A DNA stretch of 64,000 bases, taken from contig DATMON010000004.1 of assembly GCA_035568175.1 (NCBI GenBank), positions 434,001 through 498,000 on the forward strand. Reading direction: 5' to 3'. Below, one piece after another: positions 25,695 to 34,825 of this stretch. Every line of letters begins with the position of its first letter. Positions within the stretch are counted from its first letter, which is position 1. The notes under the pieces are model-generated. The model did not search any database. It was given only the letters and a program-made list of their open reading frames with translations, and was not told the origin of the DNA. The translations under genes were made by a program, and so were the position numbers. This DNA comes from AV40 sp035568175. GTDB taxonomy: Bacteria; Verrucomicrobiota; Verrucomicrobiia; Chthoniobacterales; UBA10450.

Positions 25695-27109
25695 TGATCC
25701 AGCTCAGCAAAAATTACAGTTTGCCGGAACGGCAAGAGGAACCAATTCCCATCAAAGTCGTCGGGGTCGGCAGCGCGGGATCGAACGCGCTCGATCGCGT
25801 GTTGCTCGACGGCATGGACAAAGGCGACCTCATCGCGGTCAACACCGATGTGCAATCGCTGGCGAGTTCAGTCGCGGCCCGCAAAGTCCAGCTCGGTCGC
25901 ACATGCACTCATGGGCTTGGCACCGGCGGCGACCCCGAGCTCGGTTATCAAGCTGCGATTGAATCGGCGGACGAAATCCGGCAGGCAATCGCCGGCGCAC
26001 GAATGATTTTCATTTGTGCCGGACTTGGTGGCGGGACGGGTTCGGGCGCGGCGCCGATCGTCGCGCAGCTCGCGCGCGAAGCCGGCTCGCTCGTGATCGC
26101 CTTTGCCACGCTCCCCTTCTCGTTCGAAGGCAAACGCCGCGCCGCTCAAGCCCAGGACGCACTCGCGCGATTAAACGAGATTGCGAATGCGGTGATTTGT
26201 TTCGAGAACGATCGGATGGGCGACATGGTCGCGCCCAAAGCTGGAATTCACCAGGCCTTCGGAGTGGCGGACATGACGATCAGCCAAAGCGTCCGCTCAA
26301 TCGTCAATTTAATTCAGCGACCCGGCCTCATTCGCATCGGCTTCGATGATTTGTTCGCCGCGTTGCGCAGCCAGAATGGGCGCTGCCTCTTTGGTTTTGG
26401 CGAATCCGATTCGGATAACCGTGCCCACGACGCACTCACTCAAGCGCTGAAAAATCCGCTGATGGACAAAGGCAGAATGTTGTCTGAAGCGGCGCACGTT
26501 CTCGTTCAAGTCGCCGGCGGACCGGGCATGACTTTGTCGGAAGTCGAGATTCTGATGCGCGAGCTCGGCCGTCACGTCCGCGACCACACCCAGATTGTTT
26601 TTGGAACGGCCGTGGACGGGAAAATGGGGAATCGACTGAGCGTCACGATCATCAGCTCGCTCGCGTCGGAAGATTCGATCGCCGCGCAACAAATGCCCGC
26701 GCCACCGGAACCATTTCTCGCCCCGCCGCCCGCGGCTTTAGAACAAATTGAAGAGCCACCAGCGCCTCCGAAGATCGACATCACACCGGAACCTGAAATT
26801 GCGGCGCCCGCGCAGTCCACACCCGGCGATCTAATTCCATTTGAACAACCGGTGGCGGCTGAAATGCCTCCACCATTACCGGCGCCTTCAATTAAAAAGC
26901 CCGCACCTCGTTTGATTCCACCTAAGAAAAAACTGGTCATGGAAAAAGAGGCGAAGCCGCCGAAGGAAAAATACGTTCAGGCGAAGCAGGAAGTCTTGCA
27001 GTTCGAACCTGTCACGCGCGGACGTTTCGAGAAAAGCGAGCCGACAATCGTCGAAGGCCAAGACCTGGATATCCCGACCTTCATGCGCAAAAACATTCGC
27101 GTGAAGTGA
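25694..27109 (+). CDS. ftsZ: Cell division GTPase FtsZ (divergent T7 loop)
   Basis: Tubulin-like GTPase that forms the Z ring. 471 aa: GTPase core (about residues 18-335), long Pro-rich linker (about 335-440), and the conserved C-terminal peptide DIPTFMRKN (about 459-467) that binds FtsA. The G-box reads GGGTGSG near residue 112. The N-terminal glycine loop is VGSAGSNAL instead of VGGAGGNAV. The T7 catalytic loop, normally N-x-D-F-x-D, reads LIRIGFDDLF (about 212-222): the last Asp is kept, but Asn and the first Asp are replaced by Arg and Gly. ATG 25694 was chosen over the upstream open frame, which lies inside ftsA. Confidence 0.93.
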   Translation: MIQLSKNYSLPERQEEPIPIKVVGVGSAGSNALDRVLLDGMDKGDLIAVNTDVQSLASSVAARKVQLGRTCTHGLGTGGDPELGYQAAIESADEIRQAIAGARMIFICAGLGGGTGSGAAPIVAQLAREAGSLVIAFATLPFSFEGKRRAAQAQDALARLNEIANAVICFENDRMGDMVAPKAGIHQAFGVADMTISQSVRSIVNLIQRPGLIRIGFDDLFAALRSQNGRCLFGFGESDSDNRAHDALTQALKNPLMDKGRMLSEAAHVLVQVAGGPGMTLSEVEILMRELGRHVRDHTQIVFGTAVDGKMGNRLSVTIISSLASEDSIAAQQMPAPPEPFLAPPPAALEQIEEPPAPPKIDITPEPEIAAPAQSTPGDLIPFEQPVAAEMPPPLPAPSIKKPAPRLIPPKKKLVMEKEAKPPKEKYVQAKQEVLQFEPVTRGRFEKSEPTIVEGQDLDIPTFMRKNIRVK

Positions 27110-27124
27110 CCCGGCGAATATCTG

Positions 27125-27197
27125 CCCGCGAATCCCACGGATAGACGCGAAACAAGAGAACCGCTGACCCTTACATTTTATTGGCGTTATTCGCGGG
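27125..27197. repeat. Inverted repeat between convergent ftsZ and M20 genes
   Basis: CCCGCGAAT (27125-27133) and ATTCGCGGG (27189-27197) are exact 9-bp inverted repeats separated by 55 bp, in the 94-bp convergent spacer. It could act as a bidirectional terminator or be a remnant of a dispersed repeat; there is no adjacent T run. Confidence 0.35.
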
Positions 27198-27203
27198 TAA
27201 ACT

Positions 27204-28583
27204 CTACTTCTTCATCAGCTCGAGCACGGCACTGGTCATGCCGATGATTCCGACACGAATGGTTGGTTCGGGCACGGGCGCAAACTTGCTCGAGTGCAAG
27301 CTCGGTAATTCTTTCCCCTCTTTTTTGAACTGAGCGATTTTTTCCGGGTCGACCGCGCCGATATGAAAATCGACCGCCGGAATCGAGTGATCCGGCAAGC
27401 TGTATTCGGAAAAGTCTTCGCCGCCCATGGTTGGATCGACAATCTCGACGTTGTCGGCACCGAGCACATTCTTCCAAACTCCGACGAGCCGTTTAGTTAA
27501 ATCCGGATTGTTGTAAGTAGCGGGAGTAAATTCATCTTTCCGAACGGTGACAATCGGCGCCCGGTCGGCCGGAACTCCTCCGGCGCTCGCGATTCCTTTT
27601 GCAATCTCATCGATCGCCTTCAGCACTCGATCGCGCACGTCGGACTTATAAGTGCGCACAGTCAGCTGCATTTTTACTTCATCGGGAATGATGTTGTGTT
27701 TGGTGCCGCCGTGAATTGAACCAACCGTGACCACGATCGGATCGAACGGATTATTCTCGCGACTGGCAATCGTTTGCCAGGCGTTAATCATTTCCGCGGC
27801 GAGGACGACTGGATCTTTGGTTTTGTGCGGATAGGCCCCGTGGCCGCCGATGCCGCGAACCGTGACGTCGACCGAATCGACATTCGCGTAGGTGTAGCCC
27901 GGCGTGACTCCGATGTGTCCGGTTTGCAAATCGGCCTTGTCATGAAAACCGAGAGCGAAGTCTGGTTTGCCAAATCGATTGTAGAGACCGGCCTTGAGCA
28001 AAGCGCGAGCTCCGCCGACCGTTTCTTCCGCCGGTTGCCCGACGAACATGATCGTTCCGGACCATTGACCTTTCATTCGTTGAAGGGTCCGTGCGGTTCC
28101 GATGAACGCCGACATGTGTGCGTCGTGTCCGCACGCGTGCATAACATGAACTTCTCTGCCCTCGTCATTTTTGGTCGTGACCTTGCTGGCATAGGGAAGA
28201 CCTGTGTCCTCTTCGACCGGCAACGCGTCCATGTCGGTGCGCACCAGCACGGTTGGCCCGGCTCCGTTCTTCATCATGCCGATAACGCCGTAGCATTTCA
28301 GGTTCGGGTTGTCGTACTTGCCAAAGTTTTCCGTCACTTCGCAGCCGACCGCCCGCAGTTCTCTCGCCACCAACGCAGACGTTTTTTCTTCATGGCAGGA
28401 AAGCTCGGGATGACTGTGAATGTCTTTATAAATCGCAAGCAACGACGGCAACTCGCTGACCGCGGTTTTTTCAACTGTCATCTCCTGCGCGAACGCGAAA
28501 CTTGAAGCCAGGATCGACCCGCCTACGCCCAGGGCTACGGCGCGGCAGGCCAAGGACAAGATCGACAAAGGACAACTCTTCAT
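27204..28583 (-). CDS. Secreted M20-family amidohydrolase/peptidase
   Basis: A 459-aa zinc-dependent amidohydrolase of the M20D (hippurate hydrolase/IAA-amino-acid hydrolase-like) group with an N-terminal signal peptide (about residues 1-33, ending FAFAQ). Metal-binding features: HSHPELSCHEE near residue 56, VRTDMDALPVEE near 114, MHACGHDAHM near 149, and the C-terminal MGGEDFSEY. Substrates are probably N-acyl amino acids or small peptides in the periplasm; the exact one cannot be told. Confidence 0.88.
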   Translation of the reverse strand: MKSCPLSILSLACRAVALGVGGSILASSFAFAQEMTVEKTAVSELPSLLAIYKDIHSHPELSCHEEKTSALVARELRAVGCEVTENFGKYDNPNLKCYGVIGMMKNGAGPTVLVRTDMDALPVEEDTGLPYASKVTTKNDEGREVHVMHACGHDAHMSAFIGTARTLQRMKGQWSGTIMFVGQPAEETVGGARALLKAGLYNRFGKPDFALGFHDKADLQTGHIGVTPGYTYANVDSVDVTVRGIGGHGAYPHKTKDPVVLAAEMINAWQTIASRENNPFDPIVVTVGSIHGGTKHNIIPDEVKMQLTVRTYKSDVRDRVLKAIDEIAKGIASAGGVPADRAPIVTVRKDEFTPATYNNPDLTKRLVGVWKNVLGADNVEIVDPTMGGEDFSEYSLPDHSIPAVDFHIGAVDPEKIAQFKKEGKELPSLHSSKFAPVPEPTIRVGIIGMTSAVLELMKK

Positions 28584-28607
28584 ACCGCATTTATAACAGT
28601 CCGGGAC

Positions 28608-28637
28608 TGTAGGGCAACCGCTCCGGTTGCCGGCTAC
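28608..28637. repeat. Short REP-like hairpin, copy D
   Basis: TGTAG followed by the perfect hairpin GGCAACCG-CTC-CGGTTGCC and then GGCTAC. It looks like a single-stem form of the elements at 1350, 2151 and 51462. It lies in the 209-bp divergent spacer between the M20 gene and the polymerase; the rest of that spacer holds a CTCCC/GGGAG imperfect inverted repeat and nothing else I can name. Confidence 0.55.
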
Positions 28638-28792
28638 TTCTCACGCGATCAACCATCGGCTCGTCTCGTCTCCCTGGGAGGGAGAGGAAGACGCGTCGCG
28701 GCTGGTGAGGGTCGTGTTCTTTGTTCGTAGCTTAAAGTCGGCTCCTACTTTCATGCTTTCCTGATTCGTTTTTCCGGCTCTCTTTCTTGGCG

Positions 28793-31048
28793 ATGGATTT
28801 CGAAAAGAACACCATGCTCTTCGGTGCTGACCCGACGCCACGGATAGTCGCGATCGAACTGGGCGAGACCGGCACGGTCAACGTTCACCGGCGCGAGAAG
28901 GATGGCTCGACCACCACCGACGTGGAGCCATTTCATCCGTTCGTTTGGGCAAACGCCGACGTTGTCGATCTTGGAATCGAAGCGGAAAAGCTCAAGGGCG
29001 ATCTGAAATTCGGTTGGCTGATCACCGCCGACAGCTGGAAGGAGCTCATCGCTTTGCGCAACGGTTTGAAGAGTGCCGGCCGCGATTTCTTCGCCCTGAC
29101 CGATCCGGTCCAACATTATCTCACCGCCACCGGCCGCACCCTCTTCAAAGATTTGCCATTTGAAGAGCTGAAACGAATGCAGCTCGAAGTGCTCTCGTTT
29201 TCAGAGGGCGGGGCAGATCACATCATGAGCATCGCGCTCTCGGGCAACAGCGGCTGGGAAGAACTGATTATTGTCGATCCAAAGAAACTTCCAGAATCCG
29301 AGCACGCCGCGATCAAACGTCTGACGACTTTGATCAAAGAGCGCGACCCGGACGTGATCGAAGGTCACAACTTGTTCCGGTCCGATCTGCCCTATCTCGT
29401 CGCGCGCGCCAAGAAACTGAAAACAAAACTGGACTGGGGCCGAAGCGGTGGATTTTTGCGTTCGCGTCCGTCGCGACTCCAAATCGCAGAAAAGACGATC
29501 GATTATCCGAAGTTCACGATTGATGGGCGCCACTTCGTGGACACTTTCCTGCTCGCGCAATTTTACGATGTCGGGATGCGCTCGCTTGCCGGTTTCGAGC
29601 GCACCGACGTCGCGCGACATTTTGGATTTTGTGATGAAGAAATCTCGGCGCTCGCGGGCAAGGAGCTGGAGCGCGCTTACATCGAAAACGACGAAAGATT
29701 CCGCCGGCGGGCGATCTGCGGCGTGCGCGAGACCCGAGCAGTCTCGGAGTTACTCAGCCCGAGTTATTTCATTCAGGCGCAGATTTTTCCTTACAACTAC
29801 CAGGACGTGATCGTGCGGGGGAACGCCACCCGGATCAACGGCTTGTTCCTGCGCGAATACTTTCGACAGAAACACAGCATTCCGGAGCTGCCGCTGCCGC
29901 AAGCTTTCGAAGGTGGTTACACCGACATCTTCTTCACCGGCGTCGCGCGCAACGTCTGGCATTGCGACGTCGCCTCTTTGTATCCCTCGATCATGCTTCA
30001 GTTCGATTGTTTTCCAGTAAGTGACGAACTGCAGATCTTCCGGCATTTACTGACCGATCTGCGCACGTTCCGATTGGAAACCAAGGCGGCGATGCGCGCG
30101 GAAAAGAATCCTGCGAAGCAGCGCTATTTCCACGCGCTTCAAAACACTTTCAAAATTCTGATCAACAGCTTCTACGGCTATCTCGGATTCGCCCAGGGAC
30201 ATTTCGCCGATTTCGAAGCGGCAGCGCGCGTCACCCAGATCGGTCGCGATTTGCTTAAGAAAATGATCGACTGGCTGAACAAGCACGGCGCTAGAGTCAT
30301 CGAGGTCGATACCGACGGAATTTATTTCGTTCCGCCTTCTTCCGTGGAGCCAAGTGCCACTCCGGCTCGGACCGTCTCGCCTGCGAAATCTAAAAGCAGT
30401 GCAGCCGGGACGGCTGCCGCCACAGAAAAAGAAATCCAAGAATTGCAAAAGGGGTTGGCGAAAGAATTGCCGCCGGGAATCGACATCGAGTTCGACGAGC
30501 ACTTCGACGCGATGTTTAGCTACAAGGCGAAGAATTACGCGCTCCTGACGAAAGACGGCGACGTCATCATCAAAGGCGGCGCCCTTAAATCACGCGGGCT
30601 CGAAAAATTCCAACGCGTGTTCCTCGAGGAGATGATCAAGCTCATCATGGAAGGTAAGTCGGAGGCGATTGCCGGTCTTCGGAACCAGTTCGAGAAAAAA
30701 ATCCGGAACCGCGAGTGGAAGATCGACATGTTGATGAAGACCGACACGCTCCAGGATTCTCTGGACAAATATCGGGCTAAAATCGCCGGATCCGCGCGCA
30801 ATCGCGCCGCAGCTTATGAACTCGCGCTGGCCAGCGGCCGCGCCTATAAACCCGGCGACCAGGTTAGCTACTATATTAAGAGTACCCCAAAGAAGGTCCC
30901 AGCCTATGAAGCAGCCAGGCTCGCTACCGAGTTCGATCCGCAAAACCGTGACGAGAACGTTGATTACTACGTCGCCAAGCTGAACGAGCTGGTGAAAAAG
31001 TTTGGTGATCTAGTCCCAGCGCCCGAGCAAGAGACTTTAAAGCTCTAA
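28793..31048 (+). CDS. Family-B DNA polymerase (PolB type) with altered exonuclease and motif C residues
   Basis: A 751-aa family-B polymerase. Polymerase motifs: motif A DVASLYPSIM (about residue 397), motif B KILINSFYGYLG (about 456), motif C VDTDGIYF (about 506; the usual form is DTDS). The 3'-5' exonuclease domain (about 110-300) is recognisable by GHNLFRSDLPYL, but exo I reads MQLEVLSF where D-x-E is expected, and the exo III region (AICGVRETRAV) lacks Y-x3-D. A low-complexity Ala/Ser/Pro insert of about 35 residues directly follows motif C. ATG 28793 was preferred to TTG 28787. Likely a repair or translesion enzyme, by inference. Stops of this gene and osmC overlap by 3 bp, convergently. 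Confidence 0.85.
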   Translation: MDFEKNTMLFGADPTPRIVAIELGETGTVNVHRREKDGSTTTDVEPFHPFVWANADVVDLGIEAEKLKGDLKFGWLITADSWKELIALRNGLKSAGRDFFALTDPVQHYLTATGRTLFKDLPFEELKRMQLEVLSFSEGGADHIMSIALSGNSGWEELIIVDPKKLPESEHAAIKRLTTLIKERDPDVIEGHNLFRSDLPYLVARAKKLKTKLDWGRSGGFLRSRPSRLQIAEKTIDYPKFTIDGRHFVDTFLLAQFYDVGMRSLAGFERTDVARHFGFCDEEISALAGKELERAYIENDERFRRRAICGVRETRAVSELLSPSYFIQAQIFPYNYQDVIVRGNATRINGLFLREYFRQKHSIPELPLPQAFEGGYTDIFFTGVARNVWHCDVASLYPSIMLQFDCFPVSDELQIFRHLLTDLRTFRLETKAAMRAEKNPAKQRYFHALQNTFKILINSFYGYLGFAQGHFADFEAAARVTQIGRDLLKKMIDWLNKHGARVIEVDTDGIYFVPPSSVEPSATPARTVSPAKSKSSAAGTAAATEKEIQELQKGLAKELPPGIDIEFDEHFDAMFSYKAKNYALLTKDGDVIIKGGALKSRGLEKFQRVFLEEMIKLIMEGKSEAIAGLRNQFEKKIRNREWKIDMLMKTDTLQDSLDKYRAKIAGSARNRAAAYELALASGRAYKPGDQVSYYIKSTPKKVPAYEAARLATEFDPQNRDENVDYYVAKLNELVKKFGDLVPAPEQETLKL

Positions 31049-31470
31049 ACCAACCTGGCGTCGAGATTGATTTGCGTGCCAGCCAACGCGACCGAAACTG
31101 GACAGGTTTTCTTTGTTTGTTCCGCTTGCTCGCGAAATTTTGCTTCGTCGATGCCAGGAACTTCGGCTTCGGTTTTCAAATCGATGGTCGTGATTTTTGG
31201 TCCGCCGCCCACCATCTCCAGTTTCACCGTCGCGGTTGTGCTGATGCGTTTGGCGGGATGGCCCGCTTTCTCGAGGTTGGAGGAAAGCGCCATTGAGTAA
31301 CATCCGGCCTCAGCCGCGCCGATCAGTTCCTCAGGATTCGTCCCCTTGCCTTCCTCAAACCGCGACGAAAAAGAATACGGTCCTTCAAATGCGCCGCTCC
31401 CGAGTTTCATCGTTCCTTTGCCCTGCTTCAGTGTGCCGTCCCACACGGCCGATCCAGTTCGTGTTGCCAT
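31045..31470 (-). CDS. osmC: OsmC-family peroxiredoxin
   Basis: A 141-aa OsmC/Ohr-fold protein that reduces organic hydroperoxides through two cysteines. Both are visible: GAAEAGCYSMAL (about residue 57) and KKTCPVSVAL (about 121), with the conserved TNPEELI segment before the first. The N terminus (SAVWDGTLKQGKGTM...SFSSRFEEGKGTNPEE) is typical of OsmC rather than Ohr. Confidence 0.92.
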   Translation of the reverse strand: MATRTGSAVWDGTLKQGKGTMKLGSGAFEGPYSFSSRFEEGKGTNPEELIGAAEAGCYSMALSSNLEKAGHPAKRISTTATVKLEMVGGGPKITTIDLKTEAEVPGIDEAKFREQAEQTKKTCPVSVALAGTQINLDARLV

Positions 31471-31531
31471 AGTTTTGTCTCCGTTAATTGTTGCTTATCA
31501 ACGATTCGCTTCGAACGGACGTGCGTGCAAC

Positions 31532-32848
31532 TCAGGCGGGCTCCGCCGCAGGAATATCACCCAACGGTTGGGCCTGATCCCGGTTTGCTTGCGCTTCTGC
31601 CATGGCGCGTTGTTTGCGTCCGAGCCAGATGCTCAACACGCACCAACCGGCCGTGACCGGAACTGCAATCCAACTGATCGTACCCAGGGCAAGACCAAGA
31701 TGCTGCAAACCGCGATAGGACCATGAGCCTAACTGATCTCCGGTGCGATAACCCAGCGTGTCGGTAACGCTCTTCACTTTGTATTTGTCCTCGCGTTTCA
31801 GAACGGTGAAAAGAATCTCGCGTGAGGGCCGCATCAACGCGTAGGCGGCGGCGCGGCGGGCAACTTGAAAGACTGCCAACAAAGCCAAACTGGCCGCGAC
31901 GCCCATCGCAGCGAAACCGACCAGGCTCACAAATGGCAGTGCAACAAGTGTAAACGCAACTCCGAACCACTTGAGTAAACGACCGGTGAGGAAAATCTGG
32001 ATGAGAACCGTGATGCTATTGACCCAGATTTCAAGGCTACCAAAGAATTCTGTGCGAGCGGTACTGGTTTTCAGTACTCCACCTGCAAGTTCGCTCTGCT
32101 GAAAATAAGCCCAGGTCGAAGTTGTTGTGTAAAGCACCATGCTCGCGGCGAGCCCCATGAGGTACGGCGAGCGGCATATGTGCGCGATGCCCGACCAGAC
32201 TGATCCGCCGATTGGTGCTTCGGCCGTGGCAGCGGTCTTGTCTTCTTCGGCAAAGCCGCGCGGGAAAAAGCGAACAAGAAATCCGGCAATAACGAACATT
32301 CCCGCTGCGATAACGAGAAGATTCGCCGGACCGATGTCACGCACGTAATGCTTGGTAATATAGGCGCCAAGGATCGCCCCGAGCGTGCCGCCGACGGCAA
32401 TGAAACCGTAAAGACGTTTGCCCTGTTCCACTGTGAACAGGTCGGTCATGAACGCCCAGAAGACAGCGGTGTTAAACAGATTGAACACACTGACCCAAAC
32501 AAAAAACCCCCGGCCAATCCATACTTGCTCTGCCTCGGGACGAGTTCGCATTGCGATGAAAAAGAGTCCAAACACGAAAATGAAAAATCCATAGGCAAGC
32601 GGAATGAATTTTCGCCGCGACATTCGCGCCACCGTCGCGGCGAATGCCGCATTCGCGACCAACATCGCTACTAGCGTTGCGGTGAACATCCACGGCAGCG
32701 CTTCCATATTGCTCGCGCCAATGCTGTCACGGATTGGCTTAGTGATGTAATAGCCGGCCAGGATAAGGAAATGGAAAACGAACCCGAGCCAGAGCGCGCG
32801 GATTTCTTCCGGTTTTACGTCAACGATCTTAGCGAAGAGGCGTTTCAC
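31532..32848 (-). CDS. MFS transporter resembling the NTP/NDP (Npt/TLC) carrier family
   Basis: A 438-aa polytopic membrane protein with about 11-12 predicted spans. The N terminus (RALWLGFVFHFLILAGYYITKPIRDSIG) and AFWAFMTDLF...GKRLYGFIAVGGTLGAILGAY resemble the MFS branch that includes bacterial relatives of ATP/ADP translocases. In free-living bacteria this branch has unknown substrates, so nucleotide exchange should not be assumed. The start codon lies 11 bp downstream of the epimerase stop, so the two are probably co-transcribed. Confidence 0.75.
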   Translation of the reverse strand: MKRLFAKIVDVKPEEIRALWLGFVFHFLILAGYYITKPIRDSIGASNMEALPWMFTATLVAMLVANAAFAATVARMSRRKFIPLAYGFFIFVFGLFFIAMRTRPEAEQVWIGRGFFVWVSVFNLFNTAVFWAFMTDLFTVEQGKRLYGFIAVGGTLGAILGAYITKHYVRDIGPANLLVIAAGMFVIAGFLVRFFPRGFAEEDKTAATAEAPIGGSVWSGIAHICRSPYLMGLAASMVLYTTTSTWAYFQQSELAGGVLKTSTARTEFFGSLEIWVNSITVLIQIFLTGRLLKWFGVAFTLVALPFVSLVGFAAMGVAASLALLAVFQVARRAAAYALMRPSREILFTVLKREDKYKVKSVTDTLGYRTGDQLGSWSYRGLQHLGLALGTISWIAVPVTAGWCVLSIWLGRKQRAMAEAQANRDQAQPLGDIPAAEPA

Positions 32849-32859
32849 TCCGTTTCAGG

Positions 32860-33990
32860 TCAGGACGCCTTGTTCTTCCAAGCGGTTAGCACTTCGCCTT
32901 CGCGTTCGGGCGTCAGACCGGCGCGCAGCTTCGATTGTCGATCCGGCGGCAGCGACTTGAACCAGGCGAGAGTGTCGCGCGCAGTTTCGGCGAGCGGACG
33001 AAACGTCAAACCTTTACTCAGCGCGCGACTGATATTCGTTCGCGCGAGGCCGCTTTCTTTTCCGGTCCAGACGGGCATGTCGGACCATGGCTCCACTTTT
33101 TGCTGGGTCAAAAGCTCCTCATCCACCCAGGTTAAGGTCGCGTTCGACTTCTCCGCCTCTTTAATTCCATCGAGCATTCCGCCAATCCCAAGCGGTTTCG
33201 CCGGTCCAGTCGCGTTGTAAATTCCGGCCTCGCTGTTTTCGACCATGCGAATCGTCCATTCGGCTAAATCGCGCGCATCGATGAACTGCACTGGATCGTT
33301 GGCATTGCCGGGCGCAAGGACTTCGCCGCCACGATCGATCCGCACCGGCCAGTAGGTGAAACGATCGGTCTCATCGCGCGGACCGACAATCAATCCGGGA
33401 CGAATGATCAATGCTTTTCCCGGAAAGCATTTTTCGGCCTCTTTTTCCGAGAGCGCCTTAAGCGGGCCATAGGTTTTGTAACCGGAAGCTTTCATGGCTT
33501 CGAGCGTCTCCTTGTAGGGATCCGGGCCTTCGTATTTCGCCAGCGGCGCCGATTCATCAACGCCTTGTTTCACCTCGCCATAGACCGAGATCGTGGAAAT
33601 GAAAACGTAGCGATCGACATTGCCTTTCAACACTTGCGCGGCATCACGAACCCACGCTGGTAACGTCGTCGGATTATCGATCACGACGTCCCATTGTCGA
33701 TTTTTCAGGGCGTCGAGCTTGCCATTTCGGTCGCCAACGAGCTGTTCGACTTCGGCCGGCGTTTCGCCCGGGTGCGTTTTGCCGCGATTAAAGGTTGTGA
33801 TCTTGTGTCCGCGGCTCAGGGCATAGCGGATTTGATAAGGCCCGGTGAAGCCGGTGCCGCCCAAAATCAGGATGCGCAACTGCTTCACCGTTTTTTCTGC
33901 AAATAATGATGTCGATCTTGTGCCGAGCGCAACAGTCGCGCCAGCAGCCGCGGAAATTTGGATAAAATGACGGCGGGTGGTTCTCTTCAT
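32860..33990 (-). CDS. Tat-exported NAD-dependent epimerase/dehydratase-like protein
   Basis: A 376-aa extended-SDR protein. The N terminus has a twin-arginine signal (TRRHFIQISAAAGATVAL), then the Rossmann loop ILILGGTGFTGP (about residues 41-52), FNRGKTHPGE, and VQFIDARDLAEW typical of the isoflavone-reductase/epimerase-like group. Twin-arginine export fits a protein folded with its cofactor in the cytoplasm. The catalytic Tyr-x3-Lys is not clearly placed, so it may be a non-canonical SDR. The decamer lies in its signal-peptide region (33910-33919). Confidence 0.82.
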   Translation of the reverse strand: MKRTTRRHFIQISAAAGATVALGTRSTSLFAEKTVKQLRILILGGTGFTGPYQIRYALSRGHKITTFNRGKTHPGETPAEVEQLVGDRNGKLDALKNRQWDVVIDNPTTLPAWVRDAAQVLKGNVDRYVFISTISVYGEVKQGVDESAPLAKYEGPDPYKETLEAMKASGYKTYGPLKALSEKEAEKCFPGKALIIRPGLIVGPRDETDRFTYWPVRIDRGGEVLAPGNANDPVQFIDARDLAEWTIRMVENSEAGIYNATGPAKPLGIGGMLDGIKEAEKSNATLTWVDEELLTQQKVEPWSDMPVWTGKESGLARTNISRALSKGLTFRPLAETARDTLAWFKSLPPDRQSKLRAGLTPEREGEVLTAWKNKAS

Positions 33991-34181
33991 GTTTGGCGAT
34001 TACGAACGCAGGTTTATCGTTCCAATCAAGATCAACCGGATCCCCCGACATCAGGCCGCCGAAGACAATTGGAAGGTGGAATTGGCCGTTTACCGGACCC
34101 CGAGATGCGGACGCGAATATTAGTGCTTGCGTCTTGATTATAATTACCATAAACTCTCGAAAGATGGATCTTCAGAGGCAG

Positions 34182-34202
34182 AAAAAAACCCAGAGTTTTT
34201 TT
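34182..34202. other. A/T hairpin in the 263-bp spacer 33991-34253
   Basis: AAAAAAAC-CCAGA-GTTTTTTT forms a perfect 8-bp stem. It lies between the divergent epimerase and the secreted gene at 34254, about 50 bp before the latter's start, so it is probably part of a promoter region or leader. The remainder of the spacer holds no gene I can support; short frames there have no recognisable product. Confidence 0.35.
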
Positions 34203-34253
34203 AGAAAAACCGGTTGCACAGGCAGCCGATCTGCTTGATATGTGGCGCTCTTT

Positions 34254-34817
34254 ATGCCGAAAACCACTCCCCTTGCCCCCTGTTTCATAGCAATTTCTGC
34301 CTGCAGCGTTTTCTTTGCGACTGCGGCCCACGGCCAGATGGTTGAATCGGCGAAATCGCGGTTCATTTTCAAAGATGCCGACGGAAAGAGCGACTCGGCC
34401 GAGATCGTTACCAAATATATCCCGAAGAAAATCGTCCATCCGCTCGTGAAAATGGACAGTTCAATCGACCCCAAATTGAGGCAGGCTGCGACCATCGCCG
34501 AGGACCGCGCTCATGCCCATTCGCGCGAGCAATGCTGGCATTACGTGAAAGAAGCCTTAGTCGCGTCGGGCGCGGTCAACTCATACCCGAAAACAGTTAA
34601 CGCCAAGGATGCGGCCAAAGAGCTGGTCAATAATTACGGTTTCAAGAAGCTTCCGGTGCGCGACCCCTACAAGGCGCCAGTCGGATCGGTACTCGTTTAC
34701 AACAACAAAAAGGGCGCCGGCCACGTGGAAATCAGGACCAAGAGCGGTTTCGCGAGCGACTTTCGGTCCAAGATTCCTTCGCCGCGCCCATTGATCGGCG
34801 TCTATACCAAGTCGTAA
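34254..34817 (+). CDS. Secreted CHAP/NlpC-like Cys-His protein, paralogue 1
   Basis: A 187-aa protein with a signal peptide (about residues 1-27, ending AAHGQ). The mature part has a putative catalytic Cys in REQCWHYVKEAL (about residue 97) and His in GAGHVEIRTKSGF (about 158), the order and spacing of NlpC/P60 and CHAP cysteine hydrolases, which cut stem peptides or the glycan-peptide amide bond. The paralogue at 36162-36776 keeps both residues and most of the sequence around them. ATG 34254 replaces an in-frame GTG at 34242. It converges with the 3D-domain gene at 34856. Enzymatic activity is inference. Confidence 0.7.
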   Translation: MPKTTPLAPCFIAISACSVFFATAAHGQMVESAKSRFIFKDADGKSDSAEIVTKYIPKKIVHPLVKMDSSIDPKLRQAATIAEDRAHAHSREQCWHYVKEALVASGAVNSYPKTVNAKDAAKELVNNYGFKKLPVRDPYKAPVGSVLVYNNKKGAGHVEIRTKSGFASDFRSKIPSPRPLIGVYTKS

Positions 34818-34825
34818 CCGGTTGA

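Noticed and set aside
33788..34150. 120-codon minus-strand frame upstream of the epimerase
   Set aside because: It overlaps the epimerase start in another frame; no recognisable product or ribosome binding site.
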